64,000 bases of DNA, from the NCBI GenBank assembly GCA_050084985.1, contig JBITNC010000001.1:45136001-45200000 (forward strand). The letters are read 5' to 3'. Under the pieces are notes generated by a model. The model was not told the DNA's origin, made no database searches, and worked only from the letters and a program-made list of their open reading frames with translations. How positions within the stretch are numbered: position 1 is the first letter of the stretch; every line of letters starts with the position of its first letter. Origin of the DNA: Nageia nagi (taxonomy: Eukaryota > Pinophyta). This document shows positions 45,070-57,100 of the stretch, piece after piece. The translations under genes and the position numbers were made by a program.

Positions 45070-45690
45070 GGGTCTAACAGATGATGATCATGAAAATCAA
45101 GGATGCACATGTGCCATTGGAAAGAAAAGGGATAAGGCAAGGACCATGGTTTGATAAGTCTAGATATTGGAGAGATAGAGCCATATATTAACCCACTAAG
45201 TTCACTTTTCTAGAAGCATGGAATGATATTTGATTACCTATTAACATATAGAAATATTTGGCTCTATATCATAGTCCGGATATATATGATGGTTGAAAAA
45301 TTTGTGTTAAAGAAGAAAATATAGAAAGTTATCTAGATAGAACCATGTATGTTCAAGGCTATTATCATTATTATGAGCAAGTACATAAAATAAATTTACT
45401 ATGCTTATATTGACCTATTGTAGCACCTAAGCTTATTCTTGATTGTACTTTTAATGATTGGGTTTTAGAGGTTGCATCTCAAAATCCATGAATTTTACAT
45501 CCAATTATGACTTGGGTGAATTAACTCATGGGAGATTTGTGTCATCAGAAGTTGATATATGATTTTTCCCACTTGTTTGTACCTAAACCTAGAAAATTGA
45601 AAAAAATTTAAAAAAATATATCAATAAATAATTCTCTCAGATAAACTCAAGATTTATAACCTCATCACCTTCTAATTATTATGAAGAAAC
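45070..45690 (+). pseudogene. Tat-2 extra sense gene, block 1, first part
   Basis: Read through stops: VCVKEENIESYLDRTMYVQG, YYHYYEQVHKINLLCLY, VAPKLILDCTFNDWVLEVAS, GDLCHQKLIYDFSHLF. These match Tat-1 15120-15480 at nearly every residue, with conservative changes. It stops at GAAAC (45686-45690), where a large insertion begins. Function unknown. Confidence 0.6.
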
Positions 45691-47689
45691 TTGTAATGGC
45701 CCATCCAATTCCACTGTTAAGACTTGAGTACCATCAAGTTCCCAATGAGATGATCCATAAGCACTGAATGCTTATAGCATACTCGAATCCTCACTTACAA
45801 ATTCAAAAAAAAAATAGTTAACCATTATGAGATCATACAAATTGCATATAAATTTGAAAGTTGCATAATGTAAATCACAAACTAGCAATCTCAAACACAC
45901 AACAAGATCAACACAATGATTTATCTTGGTTCATCCAATGTGGGGTAATTTAGCATGGAATTGGAGCCTTCTCTTCTCATTTTCTATGGACATTACAATA
46001 TTACATGTATAGAGAAAAACCATCAACATAATGGCAATACAATCTCCTATAATTACTGTAACCTCCTATAGCAAGAAGGAAACAATCTCAGAATTATAAT
46101 ATTTTTGGAATGACTCTTGGTCTTCCTTCAAACTATTACAATTCTAAAATCTCAAAACTCTACAATCCTCTCTAATTGAGAATCAAGAATGAGATACACC
46201 ATTAATAAGCCTTCAAAACACTCTATAACATAGGCCAAGGAACCTAAATTGCTCAGTCTCCTAAAATGCCAATGTCTCTTCAAATGCCCCTACTAACTCA
46301 TAAAGGTGCAGGCTATTAACATCCTAAAATCAACAATTTGTATGCCACTAGTAGCCTAAAATTGAATGCCAAAAAACTTTAGATTTTGATCTTTGGTCTA
46401 TCTCCAAGCACATATACCTCTGGATTGAGTATTTCACTTGAAAAGATAACCTAACACATGATCCAATTAGGATCATGAGATTAAATTTGAATTAAGTTAT
46501 GTGATGATGAGTTTTGCATAATGATATGCTTTATTTATTTTAGTTTGATGTTGGCCTTGATATGCTTTGACATAGATCAAAGGTTAAACTGAGATGGAAA
46601 GTGTGGAAAAGACCTAAGGAACCAAAGGTGAATTGGTGATAAGCACAGAAGGGTAAGAGTGAGGAAATGATTGGAATTGTTTTGTTGACTAACCTTAATG
46701 ACCATCATAGATCATGTAGTTGCATGGTAAAATAATTAGTCATGAATGTTGATTTTTCAAGATGAATGTATGTTTGTGGATGTGTACAGATTAACAATTA
46801 TCTTGCATATTGAGGCAACCATTGCAGGTAAGATGTGTGGTTGATTTCTTATTATGAATTTTCACCATTTAAATTCAAAAAGGGAGGGTAAGGAATATTC
46901 TCTTCCTTTGAATTCATATTTTTACTTATAGTTGCTAGTAAACTAAAGTGAAAATTAAAACAAGAAAAGTTAGAAAGGACTAAGGTCACTTTATGATGTT
47001 ACAAAATATTTAATAATTCATAAAAATAATTGAGTAATAATCTTACTTATTTTTGTTTTCTTGTGTTAGATAATACCATTGCAATCATCAATAACTTGAA
47101 TCAAACCTACCCCAAACATTATTGAAAAGATGAGGAGATGTTCACTTGGACACACTTGAATTTCCTTGGCTAGAAATAAAAGGGTGGAACATTAGAAAAA
47201 ATACCTACCTATCTCTTATTATTTCATTCTTATTATTTTCAAGGTTGGGTGTAGAGTTACATGAAAAAAAGAAACCTTTCTCTTTCCAAGTCTAGGTGCA
47301 TTCTTTTGCATTTCTAAAATGCTTAATTAAAGTAGTCCTATTTTGATGTTATTTAATGAGTTGTATGAAAATATTGTTTGATAAAGTTTTATAGAATTAA
47401 TTGTTGTTATAGGTCTTGTACCATTTAAAGGGACATATTGATTATTTTGTTTAATATGATGTATGTAAAGGTTGGTACCTTATCTTTTCTTTAAAAAGTA
47501 AAGTAATGGGATTCTATTAGTTTATCTCCTTTAATTTAAATTGATAGGAAGTACTGAGTACAAAATGCTATGTATTTTAATATATAGATGAACTTATTCA
47601 ATTAATTCTATTATGAAAAGTTTATGAAAGCTCGTACTTTGAAAAAATAACCCAATTTTTACTTGATAATTTCTTGGCTCTGCTCCCTA

Positions 47690-48680
47690 TTATTTATTCT
47701 CTCACATTTTACATACACAGCTACTTGAATATTCATAGCCACATTATTTGATGTAAAACCATTTCTACTATTCTTTGATAAGACCCCGTACCTTCTTCAC
47801 ACTTTCTCAATAATGTGTACCAAAAGAATGCTGGTAAAGGATACAGCGTTTGTCTTTTATCATAAAGCTCGTGTGATGTCACAAAGGGAAGATTTAATAT
47901 CAAAGGTTGCAGAGTTTGTTACTGCGTTCTTTTTTTTTCACTTCCTTTCAATTAATGCATTCTTTGTGTATCATGTTATCCTTGAAGTTGTGCAACTTGC
48001 TATCATCAAACAATCCCTAGATCTTGAGTATTTCTCACACTTTGCATTCACAACCATCATATTTAATGAGAAACCCTTTAAAATACTTTGATGATTTTTC
48101 TATATTTTCTTCTAGAACTCATACTAAGGCACCTGTCAAGAGATTGTTGGTATAAGTTGCAGAGTTCTGCTTACATCTGACAGCAGCATCGTTGTGAAAT
48201 GATAGTCTTTAGCATCGCATCATTTGAGATAGGTGCTCACTTATGAAAGGATCTCATGTCTTGGAATGTTTTACGTTCGTGTGTACCAAGTCTTCTATTT
48301 TGAGTCTTTTTCTCTACGTTTTGCATCCACCACTTCAATAACTGTTGTGAAATCAATTTCAACTACATTTTGATGGACCGCCACATGTTTTTCCTTAAGC
48401 TCTCATAAAGGTACATGTTGAAACCATGTTATAATAAGTTTAAGAGTTGGTTTTCATATTGAATATTGCACATTTTATTTTAGGCGCCTGTTGTCAAACA
48501 GTTTCAGATTTTATATTAGACATTCACAATCATAATATTCTGCAGAAACCACCTCGACTGCTCTTTGATGGACTTTTATATGCCCTTTCTTGAGCTCAAT
48601 CGTTGGCATATAGAATGCTTACAATGGTTGCAGAGTTTTGCTTTAAATATGATAGTAGTATGTGTTTAAAATATATACTC
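47690..48680. repeat. Diverged tandem array, 4-5 units of about 230-250 bp
   Basis: Each unit has a TTGCAGAGTTYTG-like block (47908, 48155, 48635), a CATTCACAACCATCATATT-like block (48045, 48324 as CATCCACCACTTCAATAAC, 48522), a TTTGATGGAC-like block (47772, 48370, 48562) and an AGCTC/GAACTC block. Units are strongly diverged and less AT-biased than the rest, with several CpG. No open frame runs through. The 47813-48091 open stretch crosses a unit boundary and is not conserved in the other units. Confidence 0.6.
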
Positions 48681-48695
48681 ATTAGTCATTTATAG

Positions 48696-48801
48696 TTTCT
48701 CTACGTGTTGGAAGGGTGGATTTTAATCACTCCATCCTTTCCATAGCATGTCTCTACGTGTTGGAAGGATAGATTTTAATCACTCCATTCTTTCCATAGC
48801 A
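48696..48801. repeat. 53-bp tandem duplication
   Basis: Two adjacent units (48696-48748, 48749-48801) of TCTCTACGTGTTGGAAGG plus ATTTTAATCACTCCAT and CTTTCCATAGCATG, differing at three bases. Confidence 0.9.
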
Positions 48802-51384
48802 TGTCTACTCTTGTTAACGGATCCAAGTAGCATGTGATCCCTTCTCCTTTTTCTCTGCATTTTATAATTCAAAAGTTGTGTCAAAGAAAACAATATAAAA
48901 TTTGTTTTAGTTGTGTTCTTTGAATGTCGAGACTTATGAAAAGTGATTATGGTGTTTTCCAAATCCCCAAATGCCTATGCCGAGTTCAAAAATGTTTTAT
49001 ATATAGTTGAAGTTTGAATTCTTTCAAACCTTTCCAAAAAGATCCTTGACATATAATATGATTGGTATACATTAACCACAGATTTTCTTGATAAGTTGAC
49101 TCCTATGAACACATAAGGAAGAAGAATGATTAATTTTTTTGTATACTCCATAAATGATAGTAAAGTTTCTATATTATTTATGTAAAGGTAAGGTTGTTTT
49201 GTTGAAAAAGAATCTATAATAAAGGAAATATGATTAGCCATCTATTAAATAGATAGTATACATCATTGAGATATAATCATAATGGAAAATAAATTAATAT
49301 TGGGAGATGTGTAGTATGAGGTAATAATGATATTTCTTTGAGAAGGATTCTTATGTATTAATTAGATTTAAAATGTGATCAAGGAAGAGAGGACTTACAA
49401 CCTCTTGACATGCATAGAAATGTTTTTAATCATTTAGATACCATTAAATATGCATTATGGTCATAAGTAAAAGAGGGTTGTTTTGATCCGCAAACTCTAT
49501 ACCATTCTTAGTACTCAACCCAATTCTACATTGATCCTTGGAAAGAAGCTCAAAAAAAGATGATGAAGACTCGACAAGGTTAAAAATGTATTGAAGAATG
49601 ATGGAGGTGTTTCTACAACAAGGCAAAGATGTATTAAACTTGCTTTGTTATGACTTGTAAATAGGACCTATTTATGCTTTAATGAAGTTATTCTCCTATT
49701 TGTATCCTAAGGTCATTTGTAAATGTTATTATTTCCATTGTATTAACTTGTGTTTGTAATATTTAGTGAAAGGTAGTTCATGAAGTTTCATTAATGAATG
49801 GATGGTTTATGAAATTCTTTAATTGAGACTCTATAGTTAATAAATAGATGTATCTTGTCAATTCAATGTTTCTTGTTTCTCTTACTTTGCTCAAAACATT
49901 AATGGATGCATTTTGAAATCAAATAGGGTTAATAATACCATCGAGTTTTCATGACATCTAATATGAAATAAATATATTATATGACTATAACACTATCATT
50001 TGATTCAATAGAAATCGAAAAATATTGTTGGATAAGTGTTTTTACAAAGATCTCTAAATTTAGGAGATCGATAAGGTCATTAACCCTAATAAACCCTAAT
50101 GAATTCAAAAAGATCCCAACTTAGAATTATGGTTCCAAATTGAGGTTTGAAATAAATTAGGGAGTGTTAGGGGTCCTTAGGAACAAAATGGAAATGAATG
50201 GGATCCAATTGGGAACTAATGGGATAGTTTGAAATCCTATGGGAATACTTGAAAATACTTAGATAGTCAAACAAGGAAACATGATTAACATGAAATGAAG
50301 ACTACAAGGAAAAACCATAAGTAATCGATTCGACCATAAAGAAAATTTTGGATGGATTTGATAATAAAGATGGCATGGAATATTTGATAGTTGAACCTTC
50401 TTCGCTAAATGATGTTCCAAAAGAATATTCCTTGAAGTATGGACCACTTCATGCCACACTCCCTTTATAGCAATAGCTAACTTTAGTATCATCTCAAGGA
50501 ATGTTACTAAAAAATAGTGTTTTAACTTTTATAAAGTGGTATTCATTACATAGTACCATGCATATGAAATATTTGTAAATCTACAGATCTTTTGTGTGAC
50601 TTCCTAAACAAGTTGTTTGAGTCTTCCTCCATATGATATAGTATCATTAGGCATGGGTGGTGGTTTTATTTTATAACCTTGCTTAAAATTAATTAGACTA
50701 TACAAACCACTTAAGGGTATTATTTTGATACCCATGGCTCGCTAAGATATGGGCATGAGGATGTCAGATTCCATGGTGAGCCTACCTAATAGATATGGGT
50801 AGGCTAGTGTCTCATATACTCGATAGGGTATCAAATGAGGATAACAATTGATAAAACTATGGTCACCAAGTGAAAGTAATTTAGTAGTCATACTACTTAC
50901 AATTAAGCATATAGGAGTATGAAGACTTTTACCTAGGCAATGATGTTTTCTACTCATAAGGAAGTTTTCTTAGGATAAACTATCTGCTCCTATGAGTCAG
51001 AGGGTTATCATTAGGTGAGGATGTGTAACCTAGTGGATGTACATTCTCTCAAGTGATATGGACCCTAAGTAGGAAACCACTACATCATGTCCAAAATGTC
51101 TACTACACAATTTGTAAAGTGAAAATGATGGAGTCACATTTAAGGCATATTCTCAATGAGATGATCATTGTGAAGTGAACACTAGAAGATATGTAATTAG
51201 GGTTGGATAATTTAGACTTTATCCAATCTTGCCACATGAGTGCTGACTAGCTAGCAGCATTGACAAGCTCATGTTGGATCATTTGAATCTAATCCTAGAT
51301 CTTTCAAGTGTATAAACTAATAAAAAACAAAATTTAGGTCTAAAATTTAGGGTTTTGGATGTATAGAAAAAGAGGATGCATTAT

Positions 51385-51990
51385 AAAACAATGGCAATCA
51401 AAAGGTAAAAAATTTCTAAACAAGAATATGTTCAGCTTGATTACATTAGTCAAAGTTTTATGGATAGATATAAAGGAGATGTTTATATACAATTGCTTCA
51501 AAAAAATCCATAAACACTTATGGCATATTTTTGTAACTTACCTAAAGAATTGCAATTACAAATAACCAAAAAATTCTTTGAAAATTGTGCATCAAATGCA
51601 TGGGAAATAAAAACAAGTGGTTTAAAAGTGGCAATTGAAATAAAAGCACAAGAAATATGGATGGAACAAGAATCAAAAATAATTTTAATATGATGGTTCC
51701 ATCTACATTGGCCTGATGACAAACCTAAGATTGTAATAGATTCCATTGAATATGTCCATCTCAAATTCATGGATTATCCTCTTATTTTGACTTTAGTCAT
51801 TTTTGACTAGCTATTGTCATACTTTGCATTGTATTTTCCAAATGATGAGATTATATATGATTACAGTTCATTGTTTAGTAATAGTTGTTATCTAAACAAT
51901 CCCTTGAATGTGAAAATATGATTTGAATGAATCAATCAACATATAAATGAAAGAAAACAAATCAAATTTATTGGAAAAATATATTTTTCT
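51385..51990 (+). pseudogene. Tat-2 extra sense gene, block 1, second part
   Basis: Resumes block 1 after the insertion: MDRYKGDVYIQLL, LPKELQLQITKKFFENC, ASNAWEIKTSGLKVAIEIKA, QEIWMEQESK, WFHLHWPDDKPKIVIDSIEY and a YPLILTLVIFD stretch. Residue-level agreement with Tat-1 15590-15960 is high while third codon positions differ, as expected of a former protein. The minus-strand stretch 51770-51498 is its shadow. Function unknown. Confidence 0.6.
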
Positions 51991-52019
51991 AATAATATTG
52001 ATAATAAAAGTTTTGGTAT

Positions 52020-52390
52020 TTCTATAAGGAGCCTCATTCCATACTTCTCAACTTGAACTTATCCATTACCATTGATTCCACTATCTCCTATTTATCTATA
52101 TATTACATACCATCCTTTTTGACACTTTATGAAGAACATACTGAAGTTTCAACTTCATCTATAAAATACGAGAGAGTCATTAGAAAATCCAAACCTCAAC
52201 CACCAATCCTACCCCTCATTTCTTATCCTATTTATTACCAACCATCTATTCTAGGACAAGGTCTTACCCACCTTTGATTGCAATCTCCTTACAATTATTT
52301 TTTAGATCATGGATGTTGGATTATTCATAGGAAATATATTTTCCATCATCACTCAAGGATTGTAAATCATATTCCTCTATGAAAACCACA
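52020..52390 (+). pseudogene. Tat-2 extra sense gene, block 2 (Pro-rich)
   Basis: The open stretch 52053-52277 and its read-through carry EEHTEVSTSSIKYERVIRK, SKPQPPILPLISYPIYYQPS and, beyond one stop, LDHGCWIIHRKYIFHHHSRI, matching Tat-1 16240-16480 in order. The block follows TTTCTATAAG, close to the acceptor-like TTTATGTAG of Tat-1. Confidence 0.55.
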
Positions 52391-52589
52391 AAAATATTAT
52401 AAAAAAAAAAATTACAAAAATAAAATAATATTATAAAAATAACAAAAAATCAAAATAATTCAAAATAAAATAAAAATTTATGTTATGTGTATACATGTGT
52501 GTGTTGTATATATTGCTTAATCTTTGCATGCCAATTAGTTATTTTCATGTAAATAAAAGCTTTACATATGTTATATCTTATAGGATGTT

Positions 52590-53300
52590 GTAGGTGGTTG
52601 ATTGCATTATAAAACACTAAACATTATGAATCATCTCCATTATGCTTTCACACCTACAAATCAAGAGGTATTTTATCCATATCATATTCCACCTACTCCT
52701 TGGGATTTGTATTCATCTTACACCTTACATTCACCATGCACATTCCTGAGTGACCATGTAGAGATTAAAGTCCAACCATTAGAATTAGATATAGATTACA
52801 TTTATGACTTACCTAAGGATGTCCAGCTTAAAATTTTATCCATGATAGTAGTGATGAGTCTATTGGATAGGTCTTAATACGCTTACAATGGTTTGAAAGA
52901 TTCCTTTTGGGTGGACCTCTTTTTTTATCATAAACCATGCTAGGGAACTTCCTTGATTCGTAATATACATAATGAAGAATTTCTCCAAGATCTCATCTGC
53001 TTACTTTTTAGACTAGATTTCATGTGGAGAATTATGTTAATGCTTGTGTCATCCCACTTGTTTGTAGATTCATTAAATTTTTGGACCACCATCCTTACAC
53101 CCTTAGGAGTCTTTTGATGAGCTCACTATGGCCCATATAATATCCATAAATGTTTTCCATTGGGAATTCATATTTTCTATGTCTATCACACATCAGACCA
53201 CTCATTAGTTTATCAACCATATCATTCATACTCATTATCATTTTCACCCCATCACTCACAATGAGTTATGATAAACCTTTGATTGATTGGGAATCCATTA
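52590..53300 (+). pseudogene. Tat-2 extra sense gene, block 3
   Basis: After ATGTTGTAG/GTGGTTGATTG, the frame 52602-52877 reads IMNHLHYAFTPTNQEVFYPY, HIPPTPWDLYSSYTLHSPCT, FLSDHVEIK and DLPKDVQLKILSM. The Leu-Pro-x-x-Val-Gln-Leu-Lys-Ile-Leu-Ser-Met end resembles the LPKEVQL segment of block 1, a possible internal repeat of the protein. The rest to 53300 follows Tat-1 17040-17400 with frame loss. Function unknown. Confidence 0.55.
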
Positions 53301-53424
53301 TGTACACATAAAAGACATTAATTAAAAAATTACAAAAAGTAAAAATAAATAAATAAAATATTACAAAACCAAAAAACAAATAGAAAAAAAATTACAAAAC
53401 CAAAAAAATTATAAATTATAAAAC

Positions 53425-53430
<6 letters not shown>

Positions 53431-53485
<55 letters not shown>
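53431..53485. repeat. (TA)n microsatellite, about 27 units
   Basis: An uninterrupted TA run in Tat-2. The matching place in Tat-1 (about 17490-17530) has only scattered TATA, so it expanded after the copies separated. Confidence 0.97.
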
Positions 53486-53487
<2 letters not shown>

Positions 53488-55079
53488 TCAAAAAATTATT
53501 TCTGAAGCATCTTGGTTATTGGGTGTGCTACCCTATGTGTTTGCATTATACCATCATATTCACTTTATTCATTTTGTATATCATTGTGAAGCTATTATAT
53601 ATGAAACATGATTATTATAGTAACCTACCAAGATAATTATGTGAACACCCTATATATATATTCATATATCATTCATATATATAAATATACTTATAAATAA
53701 AAGAGTAGTTTATAGGTATAGTAATCATATTCTATTTTGTCAAAATATCTTTTGTAAGGTTTCTAATACTCCACATGATAAATAAAAATGACCTTATACA
53801 CTATTAAAATGTTATGAACTCATACACTTCTACACATTATGAATCTCAAAATGTTAAAATATTTGATGTTCTTAGAGCATAATTTTAAGTTGTATTTGTC
53901 CTATTATTTCACTTCATATTGAACGCAAGAAATAGGATATATATTTAAAAAATAGAATTTAAAAAAAATGGTGAAAATAAAAGTAGAATTCTTGGGTGAT
54001 TATAGTATCCTTTATAGAGGCGCAAGGCTGTAACTAGATCTAGGTGTTAATATTCACTGGGTCTATGAATGCTTGTATGGTAGTGAGGTATATATTATGA
54101 AGAGGAGACATTTCCACCCTTTGAGATAGACCTCTAGATATTTCACATAGTTAAATCAACTTATATATCTTATTCTCTTAGAACATTAAATTTGAAAATG
54201 TTAAGAGAAGGAAATGAACATCATTGCACACACATGAGTTCATAATAAACTTAAAAGTGTATCATAACTTTGTTTTATATCATCCTTAGTATAAAAAATT
54301 GAAACAAAAGATTATTTTATGAAGTTAGTGTGAATATATTACTTGTTACACTTCTTTATTATATTATACATCCACTTCATTTCATAATGTTTATATCTCA
54401 TTATTATAATCTTGGTGGGTTAATTGAGTCATCATGTTTAAACATCTAAATAGTCATACCATATATTCATTTGTGTTCATATGTATACATCCATATTATT
54501 ATACATTCATACATCTTTCCATGTGTGTTAATACCATTCATACCACTTTACATACATATATCATCTCATTTGTAAAATTAGCTAAGAAAAATAGAAAATG
54601 ATAATATCTGATTTTGTACTATTACAAATAAAATATGGTCCCACATATAGCAACTTCATTAAAATATATTAAATTATGTTATCCACTAAAAATACAACCA
54701 TAATTTCAAAATATTAATTGATGAAAATATGTATTAAATACTAAATCTAAACATATTACCAAAATATGAAATCAAACATTTATGAGTTAATATGTTAACA
54801 TCTAACATAATATTAAAACATACATGTATCACCAATCTATATACATCATAGACATAAAATGAAAACATACATAAAATATCATAATAAAATAACATCAACA
54901 ACATATATCATCATCAAAATAGATATTTTTCTATCAATCAATCAAAAAATAATAATCATGTCCATCCATGAAGCTAGATCATGCCTCACATGATCTCAAA
55001 AACATAAGTAGAATGATCAAATACATAACCAACATAATTCAGAAAATAAAATAACCATTATAAGTAAAATAAACCCTTG
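53486..55079. other. AT-rich spacer between convergent genes, Tat-2
   Basis: Similar in order to Tat-1 17540-19040. No coding signal. It lies between the end of the sense gene and the C-terminus of the antisense frame. Confidence 0.6.
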
Positions 55080-57100
55080 GGGCATCCTCATGAATTTCCC
55101 TCACCACCACCTCAACCCCTTCTCTCTTTAGTGTCTTGACCTAGAGGAGTAGTTCCAACTGACCCATTAGGACTAGCCTTTCATGCTCTATGCAACTTAG
55201 AATAACCCATGGTATGCCAAGAAGAGAATTCCATAATTGCACTCCTACTACAAGATAAAGTTGGTCTAGTAGGCCCACCCTTATAGTAGCTATCCCCTAA
55301 GTGCCACTGTGATAGCTATTTATTGTGCACTAATGTTTATAGGAATATATCATATCAGAGGGAGAGGATACTAACTACCCACACTAAATGTTGGAATCCT
55401 ACTCAACCAAGTATACACTATGCTCATGTAGAAATCCTACTGTAAATAAATACCTTATACAAAGGATGAGGATTGAATATCTACACCTACATAAATATTG
55501 GCTCCCCCATCTTGTTGCTATTGAATAGACTAGACTATGGTATGAGCCTAATCCCTCTCTTACCAATAATGGTCTCACTCAACCCAATACCTATAGTAAT
55601 AAGAGTTATCCTGAGCTAATTGGTATCATAACTCATGTATTTCCCTTAATAATGAATCAATACTAGGCACATGGGGGGAGGAACCTCATCCTCTCTAATG
55701 TTTCCCCCCTCACCTTGTGTGGCTCTCTCACAATATCCTATCTCCTCAAGAATACCATTTGTGACCTTTATCTTAGCATCCTTAGAAATTTCAATCATAG
55801 GCTCTACCTTAGCCTCCTCTACTACACCCATATTAACCTCCATCTTCTTTCATACCTAGCACCCATTATCCCCCTCATCCACCTCCTCTAACTCCACCTA
55901 TCATTAGGAAGAAAAAGCCTCAATGACCCTAACATCATCCTTTGTAGAATCCTCCTCAATAGCCTCCTCCTAATTAGGATCAGGCTTAGTATACAGCAAG
56001 GTCTACAAACCCTAGACCAGAAGGGTTCCCTATCACTGATATCTCATTAGCTTTGAGGACACATCTTGAACTAACCCAAACTATCATCTAATATGATCAA
56101 ACTAAAAGTACTCCAAAAACTCAATACTCCTACCACTCAGAACCCTATCTTGATAAATACCTGCAAGCTTAGCCTCAAACTCATACCATACTAGGTGCAT
56201 ATACTACATCCTAAATTGAATGTGATCAAGCACTATATGAGAGAGGATATCCCTATAGAATCCCACATTCTTATGAATCCCATCCATCTAATGCAAGTGA
56301 AAATCACCCCTCCACTCATGATGCCAATTGGGTACTCAATAAGGCTAGCAAAGCTAGGAATAGGAAATCTTGAGCAATGAGAAAATGCAATATGCTCATA
56401 TTCCCATGCCTATAAAGTAATTATCATTAACAGTGAAGCTCGATGACCCTACAAATAAAAGAATAACTCCCTATAAATTTGGACTAGCAAAGTTGGTACC
56501 CAAGCATACATAGTACTATGATGAATAATGCTTACAACAATGGGTAGCAAATACCATGGGAACCTTCCACTACTAATATCTAAAAGATATAAGAATTTGA
56601 TGCTACCCTACTAGTCCTCCATCTAGTATTGATAATAATTGATGCCCCCCAAAATTAATCTCAAAAGCAATAGTGTCAACCTTATCAGCTCCATACAAGT
56701 ATGAAATGTTCGATAATGCATCATCTTGATCTATAGTGTGCTGAATCATGTGGCCATGAAAAATAAGTTGATATAGATGATGAATGTCCTCCATAGTGAT
56801 ATTCATCTCCTCTATCAAGATATGGAAGGTAGATGTGGTAGAGTCCCACCTCTCAAGCACAGTTGCCAATAGAGGGTACTCTCAATGAATGTGACCCATG
56901 AAGGGTTTGACTCCAAAACCCATAGTTTGAAAGAGCATGTGATCTATTATAGTGAGAAACTAACATCCCTCCTATATAATCAATGGATATCACCCCCTCA
57001 TCTCAAATACATCATGAACTTGATAGATAAAATATGGTTAAGAAAAATTGGTGACCCAAATTTGGACATCAACAATTGAGAGATGCAATTACAGGGTCAC
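55080..57100 (-). pseudogene. Tat-2 antisense gene: plant mobile domain (PMD) protein
   Basis: The minus strand, starting at a possible ATG at 57069 (MSKFGSPIFLNHILSIKFMM), reads to ESNPSWVTFIE, then 56869-56603: VLERWDSTTSTFHILIEEMN and ITMEDIHHLYQLIFHGH. The LVERWxxxTxTFHLPxGEMTxTLxDVxxLxxLPxxG pattern is the signature of the PMD (aminotransferase-like) family. Further down come ILHYVWVPTLLVQIYRELFF, ALLEYPIGIM-like text, VLDHIQFRM, LVWYEFEAKLAGIYQDRVLS and GRSIEFLEYF at 56400-56090. An acidic tail follows (55843-55646). Stops break the frame many times. In Tat elements antisense frames are known in this position. PMD proteins are linked to silencing in host genomes; the role in the transposon is not known. 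Confidence 0.72.

Larger units (their letters stand above)
45691..51384. mobile_element. 5.7-kb insertion splitting the extra sense gene of Tat-2
   Basis: Tat-2 similarity to Tat-1 stops at 45690 and resumes at about 51385. The flanks are GAAAC and AAAAC, a possible 5-bp duplication with one mismatch. The ends (TTGTAATGG and GATGCATTAT) are not clear LTR, helitron or inverted-repeat ends. Inside I find no RT, transposase or gag text. 45840-46500 looks LTR-like on the minus strand, 47690-48680 is a diverged tandem array, and the rest is AT-rich. Short open stretches at 47813, 48780-49241, 50259 and 50742 match nothing I know. It may hold several nested pieces. Confidence 0.6.

Noticed and set aside
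47813-48091. 92-codon + strand open stretch as a host gene
   Set aside because: It crosses repeat-unit borders and is not kept open in the other units of the array.
51240-51275. Inverted repeat GCTGACTAGCTAGCAGC as a terminator or MITE end
   Set aside because: A single short palindrome without a partner or a target duplication.
51498-51770. 90-codon minus-strand open stretch
   Set aside because: Antisense to block 1 of the extra gene, which is the frame conserved between copies.
55671-55859. 62-codon + strand open stretch
   Set aside because: Opposite the acidic tail of the antisense PMD protein; not shared with Tat-1.
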